Shown here in pieces: positions 35,177 to 45,234 of a DNA stretch of 64,000 bases. Position 1 is the first letter of the stretch; the number at the start of each line of letters is the position of its first letter. The stretch spans positions 58,759 to 122,758 of the forward strand of contig JAEUUU010000030.1 of the NCBI GenBank assembly GCA_016787345.1. Reading direction: 5' to 3'. The DNA is from Saprospiraceae bacterium. GTDB lineage: Bacteria > Bacteroidota > Bacteroidia > Chitinophagales > Saprospiraceae. The notes below the pieces were generated by a model. The model ran no database searches. It worked only from the letters and a program-made list of their open reading frames with translations, and was not told the origin of the DNA. The position numbers were made by a program, and so were the translations under genes.

Positions 35177-37825
35177 ATGTACTACGGAACCCATCAATCA
35201 CAACCGCCGCAAGATAATCCCGAATTCAAACGCTGGAAATTCAGGGAACTCAAAGTATACGCTTCCACCGAATGGCTTGCCGATAACAAAAAGAAATACC
35301 GCCAGGTGTTCGACCGGCATGAGACGACCTACGTCTATGCCGAATTGTCTTTTTACAACAAGTATTTCGACCTGGAAGACTGGGAGGTAAACGTCGAATT
35401 GCGCTGCTACTCCGTCAAAAAACAACGCAAGGAAATCTGCGTTTTGCCCTTCCGGCGCAAAGTCAGCAAATACGATCCGGTCGGCTATATCCGCGAAGGC
35501 TGGGGCAACAAACAAGAGGGTGTTTTTTGGAAAAAAGGCACCTATTACTGGGAGGCCTGGATCGAAGGCGAAAAGGTCGGCTCCAAATACTTCTACATCG
35601 AAGACGCCGGAAAAGCCCTCACCAAGGTCGAAAACCCCTACACCCAGATCAGTACTTTGCGTATGTACGAAGGGCCGTATGACGATACCCCCGAGTTTGA
35701 ACGCCAATACCTGAAACGTTTCAACGGCGAAGAAACCCGCTACATCTATGCCGAGGTCACGCTGCGCAACCTGCTGTTGAGCAAACAATGGCAATGCGAA
35801 CTGTTTATCAAATTTTACAATGACGCCCGTGAACTGAAAGGCCAGGTCGTCCGGTTGCAACGCGTTGAAAAAGGCGACGAAAACATAAAAATCACCGCCG
35901 GCTGGGGCTCCAATGTAAAAGGCTCCTGGCGGGAAGACCGCTATACCGCCGAGATCGTTTTTATGGACCAGCTCCTGGCTGTAATGCCCTTCGAAGTGGG
36001 CGGCGACTGGGAAGAAGGCATCAACGGGGTTTGGCTGCCCGATAAAGGCCAGCAAATCTACCTGCTCCCCGAAGCGGAAGATTCGGAAACCTTTGAAGAG
36101 GTTTTGTCCAAGCTGGATTCCCTTATCGGTCTGAGCGAAATCAAACTCAAGGTGCGCGAACACTCCCAATACATTCAGTTTCTTCAACTTAGAAAAGAAA
36201 AAGGCTTTGCCGAACGCGATGGCATCAATGTGCACTCCGTCTTTATCGGCAATCCGGGGACGGGTAAAACCACCGTCGCCAAAATGATGGGCCGCCTGTA
36301 CAAAAAAATGGGCCTGCTCACCAAAGGGCACGTCCACGAAGTCGACCGTACCGACCTCGTCGGGGAATACATCGGCCAAACTGCTCCCAAAGTAAAAGAA
36401 GCAATAGAAATGGCGCGCGGCGGCGTGTTGTTCATCGATGAAGCTTACTCTCTGGCGCGTTCGGCTGAGGACACCAAAGACTTTGGCAAGGAAGTGATCG
36501 AGATACTGGTCAAGGAACTATCCAATGGCCCCGGCGACCTCGCCGTGATCGTGGCGGGGTATCCGAAAGAAATGAAAACCTTCCTCGACTCCAACCCGGG
36601 GCTTCGCAGCCGTTTCAAAATGACCTTCGAGTTCCCGGACTATCTGCCGCAGGAACTCAGCCTGATCGCCGACTATGCCGCCCGGGAAAAAGAAGTATTG
36701 CTCGCCGCCGAAGCCAAAATCCTGGTCGACGAAATCATCACCGACGCTTATCGCAAACGCGACCGCTCGTTCGGCAATGCCCGTTTTGTGTTCGATCTGA
36801 TCGACAAGGCCAAGATTCAACTCGGACTGCGCGTCATGGCGCACCCCGAAGTGCGCCAGCTGAACGCCGAAGCGCTTAAAGTCATTCTGGCAGAAGACGT
36901 CACCAATGCCCAGATCAACCGCAAACGGCCGCTGCCCAACATTCCTGTCGATGAAAGCCTGCTCAGCGCGGCTTTACACGAACTGGATGCCATGATCGGC
37001 ATGCAAAACATCAAAAAAGACATCCGCGAACTGGTGCGGCTGGTGCGTTTTTACCGCGACCACGGACGCGACGTGTTGGGCCGCTTCTACTTACACACGG
37101 TTTTTGTAGGCAATCCGGGCACAGGCAAAACGACCGTGGCGCGTATTCTCACCAAAATCTACAAAGCGCTCGGCGTATTGGAACGCGGCCACATGATCGA
37201 AACCGACCGCCAGGGACTGGTGGCTGGATACGTCGGTCAAACCGCTATCAAAACGGCCGAACGCATTGAGGAAGCCATGGGTGGCGTATTGTTTATCGAT
37301 GAAGCCTATGCCCTGACCAACAGCGGCCGCGGCACCCACGGCGACTTCGGCGACGAGGCCATTCAAACTTTGCTCAAACGAATGGAAGATCACCGCGGCG
37401 AGTTTTTTGTATTCGTAGCAGGCTATCCGGAAAACATGGAAAATTTCCTCAAAGCCAACCCGGGCCTCGGAAGCCGCTTCGACAAAATTCTTCGCTTCGA
37501 TGATTATGCCCCCGAGGAATTGCTGGAAATCGCCCTGCATATGTTCCAGCAAGAAAAATTCCGCGTCACCGAAGAAGCCCGCGAACACCTTGGGCAATAC
37601 CTGGCCTTCCTGCACCAGTTCCGCGACAAGTACTTTGGCAATGCCCGTACCGTGCGACAGGTGGTGCTCGAAGCCATCAAAAACCAAAACCTGCGCATCG
37701 CCCAGAACAAACCTGACAACGACGACGACATGCACACCATCACGCTCGACGACGTCGCCACGTTTACGTTCGACAAGGATAAATTACAGGTGTTCCAGCG
37801 GAGAGGGATCGGTTTCGGCCGTTGA
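35177..37825 (+). CDS. Double AAA+ ATPase, CbbX/SpoVK-like, with duplicated N-terminal beta domain
   Basis: The 882-residue protein starts at ATG 35177; a TTG 102 bases upstream gives a non-conserved extension. Two similar N-terminal domains (about 30-150 and 180-310; each with a YxYAE segment and a later GWG turn) look beta-rich and are not recognised. Two CbbX/CfxQ-type AAA+ modules follow. The first has Walker A GNPGTGKTT at 358-366 and Walker B FIDEAY with D421 and E422. The second has Walker A at 645-653 and D708/E709. Sensor-like Arg-rich segments (GLRSRFK, GLGSRFD) are present. Relatives include the Rubisco activase CbbX, SpoVK and the EccA ATPases; there is no Rubisco here, so the substrate is unknown. 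It diverges from fdx and is convergent with the DUF1684 gene. Confidence 0.9.
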   Translation: MYYGTHQSQPPQDNPEFKRWKFRELKVYASTEWLADNKKKYRQVFDRHETTYVYAELSFYNKYFDLEDWEVNVELRCYSVKKQRKEICVLPFRRKVSKYDPVGYIREGWGNKQEGVFWKKGTYYWEAWIEGEKVGSKYFYIEDAGKALTKVENPYTQISTLRMYEGPYDDTPEFERQYLKRFNGEETRYIYAEVTLRNLLLSKQWQCELFIKFYNDARELKGQVVRLQRVEKGDENIKITAGWGSNVKGSWREDRYTAEIVFMDQLLAVMPFEVGGDWEEGINGVWLPDKGQQIYLLPEAEDSETFEEVLSKLDSLIGLSEIKLKVREHSQYIQFLQLRKEKGFAERDGINVHSVFIGNPGTGKTTVAKMMGRLYKKMGLLTKGHVHEVDRTDLVGEYIGQTAPKVKEAIEMARGGVLFIDEAYSLARSAEDTKDFGKEVIEILVKELSNGPGDLAVIVAGYPKEMKTFLDSNPGLRSRFKMTFEFPDYLPQELSLIADYAAREKEVLLAAEAKILVDEIITDAYRKRDRSFGNARFVFDLIDKAKIQLGLRVMAHPEVRQLNAEALKVILAEDVTNAQINRKRPLPNIPVDESLLSAALHELDAMIGMQNIKKDIRELVRLVRFYRDHGRDVLGRFYLHTVFVGNPGTGKTTVARILTKIYKALGVLERGHMIETDRQGLVAGYVGQTAIKTAERIEEAMGGVLFIDEAYALTNSGRGTHGDFGDEAIQTLLKRMEDHRGEFFVFVAGYPENMENFLKANPGLGSRFDKILRFDDYAPEELLEIALHMFQQEKFRVTEEAREHLGQYLAFLHQFRDKYFGNARTVRQVVLEAIKNQNLRIAQNKPDNDDDMHTITLDDVATFTFDKDKLQVFQRRGIGFGR

Positions 37826-37828
37826 TGT

Positions 37829-38458
37829 TCAATGCTTTTTCTCGCCTCTGAAAACCTTCTCCCCTGCCCTGACCGCTATGCCGAGGTGGTTTTCTTTCGG
37901 CGGAATCGGACAGTTATACCCGTCACTGTACGCGCAATACGGGTTGTAGCATTTGTTGAAATCGACGACGAGCGTGTCGTTTTGAATGTCGCCTAACCTG
38001 AAATCCAGGTACCGGCCGCCGCCATAGGTCTGATCGCCATTGGTCAGGTCTTTGAACGGCAGAAAAAGGTAGTCTTCGTAGGAAGAATCGCGCCCGATCA
38101 GGTATAGGTTTTGATAAATCGCCAGTGAAAACGTCTGATTCCCCAGCTCAAATTCCAGCGTGGCGTATTGCCTGTGAAGCCGGGTTTTTCCGCTGTAAGT
38201 CGGCAATTCAAAGGGCTGCGCGTCCTTGCTCAGGATAACTTTTGCACTCAACTGCCAGAACTGATCAGGTGGGTAAAAATCCAGCCAGGCGGTATCCTGC
38301 ACTTTCAGCGGCGAGCGCGGCTCGGAGATAAACTCGTTTTTATAATGCTGCCGGTGTTGGGCAATATGCTCTGCAAACGACGCATCAGCATGTTGAGCCA
38401 TCAGGGCATTGGCGCTCGAAAGTGCCAGACAAATAAGATAAAAGCGTATTTTTTTCAT
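37829..38458 (-). CDS. DUF1684 exported protein
   Basis: The 209-residue protein has a signal peptide (MKKIRFYLICLALSSANALMAQ). The C-terminal two thirds match DUF1684: LFLPFKDLTNGDQTYGGGR, then DFNKCYNPYCAYSDGYNCP, then PPKENHL and AGEK. The family has conserved Cys and Asn residues but no established biochemical function. It is the last gene of a minus-strand run, 18 bases after the T9SS gene, and its stop codon is three bases from the convergent AAA+ gene. Confidence 0.9.
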   Translation of the reverse strand: MKKIRFYLICLALSSANALMAQHADASFAEHIAQHRQHYKNEFISEPRSPLKVQDTAWLDFYPPDQFWQLSAKVILSKDAQPFELPTYSGKTRLHRQYATLEFELGNQTFSLAIYQNLYLIGRDSSYEDYLFLPFKDLTNGDQTYGGGRYLDFRLGDIQNDTLVVDFNKCYNPYCAYSDGYNCPIPPKENHLGIAVRAGEKVFRGEKKH

Positions 38459-38476
38459 CGGTGTAATCCTACTCGT

Positions 38477-40672
38477 TTATTTGACAACGAACAATATCTG
38501 CCGCCCTATCGACTGACTTTGCTTGCCCCAGCCCCGGATGATGTACGTACCGGGAGACAACCGGGAAATGTCAATTTGGGTTGTTCCTGAGCCAATTGAA
38601 TGTTCGAGCCAGACCCGACCGAATAAATCGGTTATTTCGATTCTGATTATACCAGGCTTGGTTCCTGTATTCACCCAAACTGTATGTAGCGCAGGATTGG
38701 GAAACACATCCAGTTCGGTCGTAGAATATGCCTCGGTATGGGTGGAATTGTCGCCGGCGCCCGGCTCGTCATCCCAATTGAGGAGATTATCGGTTTGGAA
38801 ATAAGCCAGCACGGCGCTTTCATTGTCGAATTCGGTGGCGCCCCATGTTGGTACGTTAGCAACCGGAATGTTATTACCCGAACCCGTATGCTGACCAACC
38901 ACGAGCAAACCGCGCGCCGTTTTAAATACGCCAAACAGTCGCACGTTATCCCCGTTCGCCTGGGTCAGGGTGTCCCATTGGCCAACAATCAATGAACTGT
39001 AAATTGGTTTGCTTAATGTGGAGTCATATACTCTGACAAAATCATTCCAGCACGACTTGCCGCCATAATATGGTTTGACCATCTTCTGGTAGGCGTTGGC
39101 GGTAGTGATGGTCCGCCGGCCTTTGGCCAATACGATCACTTTGCCATCGGCGCCTGTTTTCATCATATTTTTTATCAAAAAAGTAGAATTCAGGTCAGGC
39201 CAGCCGGTATTCGGATCTGGCCAGCCATCGAGATTTGGATCGGTATGCGGCGTACCTAAAGAAGCCGTGCTCTCTGCCATTTCTCCCATATAAGTACTGT
39301 GAAAAAGATCACCGGACGTCAATGTCAATTTGCCGAGCCACGATAAATGAATGTTGCCATTGGTACCGGTGAAGTTGTTCTGAAAGCCCCACGATGAAGC
39401 GTTGGCGGCAATACTGTTTCCCTCCCAAAGATTCTCGACATTATTGCCGTGACAACGCGCCCCCACGACCAAATAACCATTTTCCGGAGGCTTGCTGTAA
39501 TCGATGGCCAATGCGTCGATGTACTGATCCGGCTCGGAAATGAGGGTGTCGCCGTCGGGGCGGACCTCATGGTACAGCCGCGACCACCATTTCATCTCGC
39601 CGCTGTCGTCCATTGCCATGACAGCCGGTTCAAAATCAGGCTGACCGGAAGGTGTTACACTTTTGGCATTGAATCCGATGTAGATATGGTTGTTTCGCCG
39701 GTCGATGCAGATAGCAGAGGGGCCATAGGTAAATGTAGCGCCCGGCGAATAACCGGAATACCCGGGGCCGTTGGTCGTATTGGAAGAGCCCTGGGGTACA
39801 CAAGGCGCATCGAAAAGAACATCGAGCGGCCATTTGCCCTTTTTCATGCCTCCGTTTCCATCGGGTTGCCAAAAGTTGTAATCATCCTGTGTGTGAGATC
39901 TCAATTCGCAGCGTTGCCCGTCTCTTTTGAACACTATTCCACTGAATGACAAGTCGGCTAGCGGGCCAGGGTATTCATCGGCGGCGCCGTAGAATTCGGT
40001 TCCGCTCGTTGTCCAGTGTATCCGCCAGTTAGGCACCAGATCATCCGTGCCATCGGCCTTTTGCCGGTACACAGCCGACCAGTTGTAATCGTGCGAATCG
40101 CCGTAAGCATACACGACTTTACCATCGCTACCTACGTCCCAGGGGTGATAAATTTTGGGATACGAACCTGTTTTGGCTTTTACCTTGATGATAAAATCAA
40201 ACCCTGTTGGGACACCATCGATAAAATTATGGTTGAGTTTGCCAATAAAATAACCGCCGTAAGCACTGTCTTCGGTATCTCCACTGATATAAATACCCTC
40301 CGTAGACTGCGCTTGCATGTTGCTGAATTTGATAAACCTGAAATTTTCAGCGGCTCCTTGTGGTAAATGGTACACACTCAACAATTGCTGAGCGGTGCTG
40401 TCGAGCAGGAGAATAAAGGCTATTTTTTGCGTACCGGCATTATTCTGAATATCGCCGGCAGACAGCTCAACCCTTGGCGCCTCCGGTGCGATCCAGTCGA
40501 GATCACTGGCTGCACCCAACACAAGGATGTTCCCGTTAGACAACTGGGCAACATCATAAAAGGCTTCCGACCCCTCATTTCCGGCGTAGGTAAGCAGGTT
40601 CGTTTGTGCTTTCGAAAGGAAGGCAAAGAGGGTAAAAATCAAAATCAGACCTTTGAATTCGATCGTTTTCAT
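38477..40672 (-). CDS. T9SS type A sorted secreted protein
   Basis: The 731-residue protein has the signal peptide MKTIEFKGLILIFTLFAFLSKAQ and a type A sorting domain (LDVFPNPALHTVWVN, then LSPGTYIIRGWG). The middle resembles a beta-propeller (NGNILVLGAASDLDW; IYIGFNAKSVT; GYLVVGARCHG) and shows no catalytic motif I recognise. It lies 10 bases after the VCBS/ASPIC lipoprotein gene and 18 bases before the DUF1684 gene, so the three are probably one operon. Confidence 0.9.
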   Translation of the reverse strand: MKTIEFKGLILIFTLFAFLSKAQTNLLTYAGNEGSEAFYDVAQLSNGNILVLGAASDLDWIAPEAPRVELSAGDIQNNAGTQKIAFILLLDSTAQQLLSVYHLPQGAAENFRFIKFSNMQAQSTEGIYISGDTEDSAYGGYFIGKLNHNFIDGVPTGFDFIIKVKAKTGSYPKIYHPWDVGSDGKVVYAYGDSHDYNWSAVYRQKADGTDDLVPNWRIHWTTSGTEFYGAADEYPGPLADLSFSGIVFKRDGQRCELRSHTQDDYNFWQPDGNGGMKKGKWPLDVLFDAPCVPQGSSNTTNGPGYSGYSPGATFTYGPSAICIDRRNNHIYIGFNAKSVTPSGQPDFEPAVMAMDDSGEMKWWSRLYHEVRPDGDTLISEPDQYIDALAIDYSKPPENGYLVVGARCHGNNVENLWEGNSIAANASSWGFQNNFTGTNGNIHLSWLGKLTLTSGDLFHSTYMGEMAESTASLGTPHTDPNLDGWPDPNTGWPDLNSTFLIKNMMKTGADGKVIVLAKGRRTITTANAYQKMVKPYYGGKSCWNDFVRVYDSTLSKPIYSSLIVGQWDTLTQANGDNVRLFGVFKTARGLLVVGQHTGSGNNIPVANVPTWGATEFDNESAVLAYFQTDNLLNWDDEPGAGDNSTHTEAYSTTELDVFPNPALHTVWVNTGTKPGIIRIEITDLFGRVWLEHSIGSGTTQIDISRLSPGTYIIRGWGKQSQSIGRQILFVVK

Positions 40673-40682
40673 TGTGATTTAG

Positions 40683-43600
40683 TCAATACCTGAATGTTTG
40701 GGTTTCGCCGTTGTGATTACCGACAATTAAAAGACTTTTTCCGTCAGCCTGTTTTACCAAAGCAAGGTCCCGCGCTTCCTTGGTTGCCCAAAAACCGGAT
40801 TGCATGGCAGGTACTGGTCTGAAATTACCTTTCCCATCATTAAGCAGGATCAATCCGTTGCCTGAATCAACCGGGCCGGTTTCAGCCTGCATCCCCATTT
40901 CATTGCCCGCCAAAATGATGTCGGCGGCGCCATTTCCGTCTACATCGGTCACTACGATACCCCAAATGGGAGCGATCTGGGCTTCATTGGACAATTGGTG
41001 CACGACAAACCTGCCGCCCTGGTTCTCCAGCCAGCAGGTTTCCAGTAAAACGGATTTCAAGTACCGGGCCGATTTTAATTCGTTCCTCGGAAAAATATCT
41101 TCCAGCGTAGCGTAGGCATAAGGCTCGTTGCGTACGAATTTCTTTTTCAGTCCGGGCAATTGTTTCAGCAAAACATCGCGGTAAGCCAACGTGTATTCGA
41201 CCCCATTGTCGGTGTAGCCCATGATGGCATCCGTGCTGCCGTTGGCGTCAAAATCTTTGTAGTACATAAACAAGGGCTCTTGCGGCGAGGCTTTTAAACG
41301 GGTATTCAGCCCCAGATTGCCGCCAACCAGATCGATATCCCCGTCGCCGTCCAAGTCGGCGGCGGCCAGGCTGCGCCAGAACCCCTGGGTTTCCGAGAGG
41401 CCGAATTCGGCTGTTGCATCGAGAAACGCGGCGCCTTCCTGTTTGAATACCGTAATCGGCATCCATTCTCCGGCCACGATAAGTTCGGGGCGTTTGTCGC
41501 CGTTGAGATCGGCAAACTGCAGGCCACGCACCATTCCGCAGTAGGCAAATGCGGGGGCAACTTGCTGCGTTACGTCTGTGAATTTGCCCTTATCGTTGCG
41601 CAAAACATGACTGGCCGGAGGCGAAGGATAAGCTCCGGGTACGCACCAACCTCCGAGAAACAGGTCGGGGTCGCCATCATTGTCATAATCATAAGACGCA
41701 ACAGACGAGCCGCTGTCGGTGATTTTCGGCAGTGCATCCAGGCTGCGGGTGAATTTTCCGCTTCCGTCGTTGAGATAAAGCCGCGGCTGATAATCATCGC
41801 GCCCGGCGGCGGCGGCGGAACCGCTGCTGGCCACAAATAGATCCCGGTCACCGTCGCCATCGGCATCGAAAAACACAACGCCGCCGTCTTCGTATATTTT
41901 ATCGGCCTGACCCGGGTCGGCGCCGCGACTGAACTGTCCGCTTTTTTGCTGGATGAACAAGCCGCCCGGCTTGCCTGGCGAGCCGCCCAAAAAGCAGTCT
42001 TCGAGCCCGTCGCCATTAACGTCGCCGACGGCTATACGCGGGCCGGGCGTCGAAAGCCGCCAGGGCAGCAAACGCTCGCGGTTGAAATCGGGAAATCCGT
42101 CGTCGGCAGATGGGTAGTTCAGACCGGTTTGGCCGGTTTTCTCCACAACTAGTGTGGGCCCCAGTGCCGCAAGCGGGGCCAGTTTGCCGGGTTTAGCGTC
42201 GGTTATTTTCAGGGTAATGCGCTGATTGACAGGCTGATTGCTAACCACTGCCAATTTGCCGCCGGGAAATTGCACCTCTATTTTATCGATAGCGCTTTTG
42301 TCGCCCAGACCGAATTGCAGCAAGGGCTCGCAACTGGAGAAAAATCCGCGATAAGGCGTCATTTCCTGCTGCCAAACGCGACCGCCGGCGTTTACCCGCA
42401 CCACTGCGCCGAAGGCATCCGGGTTGCCCGCCGGGCCTTCCAGGTCGATTTGAAGCCAGTTGCCTTTGCGGGTATCGGCGGCCGTGTTTTTGTACAAAAG
42501 TGCCTCGTTTTCCAGCCGGCTTACAATGAGATCCAGATCGCCGTCGCTATCCAGGTCGGCATAGGCCGCGCCATTGTTGTAACCTTTTGCAACGATACCC
42601 CATGCCGTGGAGACATTCTCAAAAGTCATGTCGCCCCGGTTGCGGTAGCAATAATTGTAGAGCGGCGTACTGGGAATCAGGTCGAGGTATTCGTACACGG
42701 TTTTAAAATGTTTGGGGTTCAGGCCGCCGAAGCTGCGCTGGATCGAGTCGGCGGTGAACTGGGCGTAATCCAGGTTGGTCACGTCGCGGCGATACCCATT
42801 GGTAATAAACAGATCGTTCCATCCGTCGAGATCGAAGTCCTGCAACAAGGGCGCCCAACTCCAGTCGGTTTGAAACACACCCGCCAGACAGCCGATATCG
42901 CTGTACGTACCGTTTCCATTGTTGATTTGCAGCACGTTGCGCATCGGCTGGTGCCCAAAACCATACGTAACCAAGGTGTTGTACCGGTCGGTTTGCATGG
43001 AGGTGCCCAGCATTTTTTGCCGTTGGTAGTCTTCCGCCAGCATATCCAGGGCGATCATATCCGGCAGGGCATCGCCATTCACATCGGCTATGTCGACCCC
43101 CATCGTGTGGTTGGCATTGTGCCGGAAATGAGCGGGTTGCTGGTCGCTAAATGTACCGTTCCGGTTGTTGACATACTGAAAATCGGGCTCCAGATAGTCG
43201 TTGGCGATGTAGAGGTCGGGCCAGCCGTCCTGATTAAAATCAGTGACCGTACAGCTGAGCGAAAACGCCCGGTTGTGGATGCCGGCAGCTTTACTCACGT
43301 CGGTAAAGGTGCCGTTGCCATTGTTCCGGAACAACTTGTCCGACTCGAACTCCGTGGTCGGCGCCGTACGGCGAATGATACGGCCGTCTTCCAGTTGCTG
43401 CATATCCATCTGGGTCGTCAGGTTAAAATCGACCGGAAAATTGATTACGTATGCGTCAAGGTCGCCATCGAGGTCGTAATCGAAGAAATTGGCGTGATTG
43501 CCGGGCGATGGGTCGTCGAGGCCAAAAGCCCTGGCCTCCTCGGTAAAAGTGTTGTTTTTATTGTTGATAAACAAGAGGTTGCGGCAAATATCGCCCGGTT

Positions 43601-44078
43601 TCAGGCCTGCCCGGCAAACGTAAATGTCCTGCCAGCCGTCGCCGTTGACATCTGCTACGGAGACACCGGTTTTGATCCCATCCGGCGCAGCCACGCCGGC
43701 CTCGCCGGTAATGTCGCGGAATTTCAGGTTGCCTTCGTTCAGAAACAGTTTGCAGGCGCCGGTCGTTGCGGTGAAATAAATATCCGGTTTGCCATCGCGA
43801 TTGACGTCGATGATACCCACCCCGCCACCGTTGTAGTAGTAGGCGTTTTTGATGACGTTCTGCTCAAAGTCCTCGGCAACCTGATTGGAAAATTTCAGCC
43901 CGCTTTCCTCCGCGCTCACCAGTTTAAACATGGCATCGGATGGCGCCACGGGGTCGGCAGCCGCATTACGGCCTTGTTTGTTGTCCGCTTTTTGGCATGC
44001 GCCGAAGAGGAGAAGAACAAGAAGCGCAACAAAAACACGCGAATTTGATTTTACAGAAAATGTAAACTGGAGCGTCAT
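40683..44078 (-). CDS. FG-GAP/VCBS repeat and ASPIC/UnbV lipoprotein
   Basis: The 1131-residue protein starts at ATG 44078, giving a lipoprotein signal (ALLVLLLFGAC, Cys28); an in-frame start 30 bases upstream is less likely. FG-GAP-like repeats with Ca2+-binding loops fill both halves (DVNRDGKPDIYF, DVNGDGWQDIYV, DLDGDLDAYV, DLDGDGDIDLVG), suggesting two beta-propellers. An ASPIC/UnbV domain sits at about 550-626 (GRVWQQEMTPYRGFFSS, then PGGKLAVV). The family is common as CRTAC1-like surface lipoproteins of Bacteroidota, sometimes near SusC/SusD genes, which are absent here. Binding of a carbohydrate or protein ligand is an inference. It heads the run 44078 to 37829 and diverges from ubiX. 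Confidence 0.92.
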   Translation of the reverse strand: MTLQFTFSVKSNSRVFVALLVLLLFGACQKADNKQGRNAAADPVAPSDAMFKLVSAEESGLKFSNQVAEDFEQNVIKNAYYYNGGGVGIIDVNRDGKPDIYFTATTGACKLFLNEGNLKFRDITGEAGVAAPDGIKTGVSVADVNGDGWQDIYVCRAGLKPGDICRNLLFINNKNNTFTEEARAFGLDDPSPGNHANFFDYDLDGDLDAYVINFPVDFNLTTQMDMQQLEDGRIIRRTAPTTEFESDKLFRNNGNGTFTDVSKAAGIHNRAFSLSCTVTDFNQDGWPDLYIANDYLEPDFQYVNNRNGTFSDQQPAHFRHNANHTMGVDIADVNGDALPDMIALDMLAEDYQRQKMLGTSMQTDRYNTLVTYGFGHQPMRNVLQINNGNGTYSDIGCLAGVFQTDWSWAPLLQDFDLDGWNDLFITNGYRRDVTNLDYAQFTADSIQRSFGGLNPKHFKTVYEYLDLIPSTPLYNYCYRNRGDMTFENVSTAWGIVAKGYNNGAAYADLDSDGDLDLIVSRLENEALLYKNTAADTRKGNWLQIDLEGPAGNPDAFGAVVRVNAGGRVWQQEMTPYRGFFSSCEPLLQFGLGDKSAIDKIEVQFPGGKLAVVSNQPVNQRITLKITDAKPGKLAPLAALGPTLVVEKTGQTGLNYPSADDGFPDFNRERLLPWRLSTPGPRIAVGDVNGDGLEDCFLGGSPGKPGGLFIQQKSGQFSRGADPGQADKIYEDGGVVFFDADGDGDRDLFVASSGSAAAAGRDDYQPRLYLNDGSGKFTRSLDALPKITDSGSSVASYDYDNDGDPDLFLGGWCVPGAYPSPPASHVLRNDKGKFTDVTQQVAPAFAYCGMVRGLQFADLNGDKRPELIVAGEWMPITVFKQEGAAFLDATAEFGLSETQGFWRSLAAADLDGDGDIDLVGGNLGLNTRLKASPQEPLFMYYKDFDANGSTDAIMGYTDNGVEYTLAYRDVLLKQLPGLKKKFVRNEPYAYATLEDIFPRNELKSARYLKSVLLETCWLENQGGRFVVHQLSNEAQIAPIWGIVVTDVDGNGAADIILAGNEMGMQAETGPVDSGNGLILLNDGKGNFRPVPAMQSGFWATKEARDLALVKQADGKSLLIVGNHNGETQTFRY

Positions 44079-44133
44079 ACTGGTCTGGATGTGTGATTTT
44101 CGCCCCAAATTTGAACATTCACTTTGTATTCAA

Positions 44134-44697
44134 ATGAAAAAAGTCGTGGTCGCAATAGCCGGTTCTTCCGGTTCGATCTATGCCAAATTGTTGCTCGACA
44201 AACTCGTCGGCCTTAGGAACCAATGGGATGCGGTTGGCGTAGTGCTCTCCGACAATGCCCGGCTCAACTGGGAGATCGAACTCGGCGAAGCTGATTTTTC
44301 CCTTTATCCCTTTGATTTTTATGGAAAAAACGACTTCAACGCGCCGTTTGCCTCCGGTTCAGCACGCTTCGACACCATGATCGTATGCCCTTGTTCGATG
44401 GGTACGCTGGCACGTATCGCAACCGGTCAAAGCACCGATCTGCTTACCCGTGCGGCCGATGTGATCCTGAAAGAACGCCGGCGGCTGATTCTGGTGCCCC
44501 GCGAAACGCCGTTCAGTCTGATCCACCTCCGGAACATGACGGCCGTGACGGAAGCAGGCGCCATCGTCTGTCCGGCTTGTCCGTCCTTTTATTCAAAACC
44601 GCAAACTTTGGAAGAGATCGGAGCAACGGTCGTAGATCGGGTGCTGGACCTTGCGGGTTTTCAACTGGATAGTTATCGCTGGGGTGAAGCAGAATAA
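44134..44697 (+). CDS. ubiX: Flavin prenyltransferase UbiX
   Basis: UbiX joins a dimethylallyl group to FMN, making the prenylated flavin used by UbiD-type decarboxylases. The 187-residue protein shows the FMN-binding start VVVAIAGSSGSIYAK and the conserved PCSMGTLARIATGQS and LVPRETPFSLIHL segments, so it belongs to the flavin prenyltransferase group of the Ubi/Pad family. I chose ATG 44134; the frame extends upstream, but that part overlaps the divergent gene in antisense. No ubiD gene is in the window. It is close to the divergent VCBS lipoprotein gene (55 bases). Confidence 0.95.
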   Translation: MKKVVVAIAGSSGSIYAKLLLDKLVGLRNQWDAVGVVLSDNARLNWEIELGEADFSLYPFDFYGKNDFNAPFASGSARFDTMIVCPCSMGTLARIATGQSTDLLTRAADVILKERRRLILVPRETPFSLIHLRNMTAVTEAGAIVCPACPSFYSKPQTLEEIGATVVDRVLDLAGFQLDSYRWGEAE

Positions 44698-44727
44698 ATT
44701 TTCAGACACGCCCTATTTTCGTGCCTT

Positions 44728-45225
44728 ATGCGTACCGTTTTATTCAGTTCAGCCGCCCTGATATTCAGCATTTTCAGTTGTACCCCGAAATTATATACAT
44801 ACGAGGTGACCGTGCCCCTCGGCGCGCATCCCAGTGAGTTGCTTTCGTTTCGACCCACCGGGTTCAACGGAGAAGAAGACGCTGATGTGTTTTGCACGGT
44901 GATCGACCTTGAAAGCGGCGAACCGATGAGTAATACGGTGGTGATTTTCACGAAGTTATCCGCTCAGACCGCCCTGGCCGGCATCACAACGGAAAACGGT
45001 ACGTTCAGAAAAAAACTGCCGGCCGACGCCTACAATCTGGAAGTGCGATACACCGGAAAAAACAGTTTTCGGTTAAGCAGTTACACGCTGGACGCCGGCC
45101 GGCAATACGAAATCAAAATCGGCCTCGGCGACAGCGGCATCCCCGTCAGAAAAATAGTGAAATCGCGCCATCCACTGACGCAGGAGGAAGCGGAACAGGA
45201 GGCAATGAAACCGGAGCGGCAGTAA
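44728..45225 (+). CDS. Small lipoprotein with carboxypeptidase-regulatory-like domain
   Basis: The 165-residue protein has a lipobox (SIFSC, Cys18). Residues about 55-130 resemble a carboxypeptidase-regulatory-like (transthyretin-type) beta-sandwich (VIDLESGEPMSNTVVIFT, then LPADAYNLEVRYTGK). The tail is highly charged (TQEEAEQEAMKPERQ). The function is not known. It lies 30 bases after ubiX and may share its transcript; a TATTTTCG element at 44714-44721 could be its own -7 box. It is convergent with the PspA-like gene. Confidence 0.75.
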   Translation: MRTVLFSSAALIFSIFSCTPKLYTYEVTVPLGAHPSELLSFRPTGFNGEEDADVFCTVIDLESGEPMSNTVVIFTKLSAQTALAGITTENGTFRKKLPADAYNLEVRYTGKNSFRLSSYTLDAGRQYEIKIGLGDSGIPVRKIVKSRHPLTQEEAEQEAMKPERQ

Positions 45226-45234
45226 TCCCGAAAC

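Noticed and set aside
35177-37825. AAA+ protein considered as a Rubisco activase
   Set aside because: The CbbX-type motifs are present, but there is no Rubisco or Calvin-cycle gene and the two-module layout with unknown N-terminal domains differs from CbbX.
44134-44697. UbiX considered as part of a ubiquinone or phenolic-acid cluster
   Set aside because: No ubiD or other quinone gene lies nearby; only the flavin prenyltransferase role is supported.
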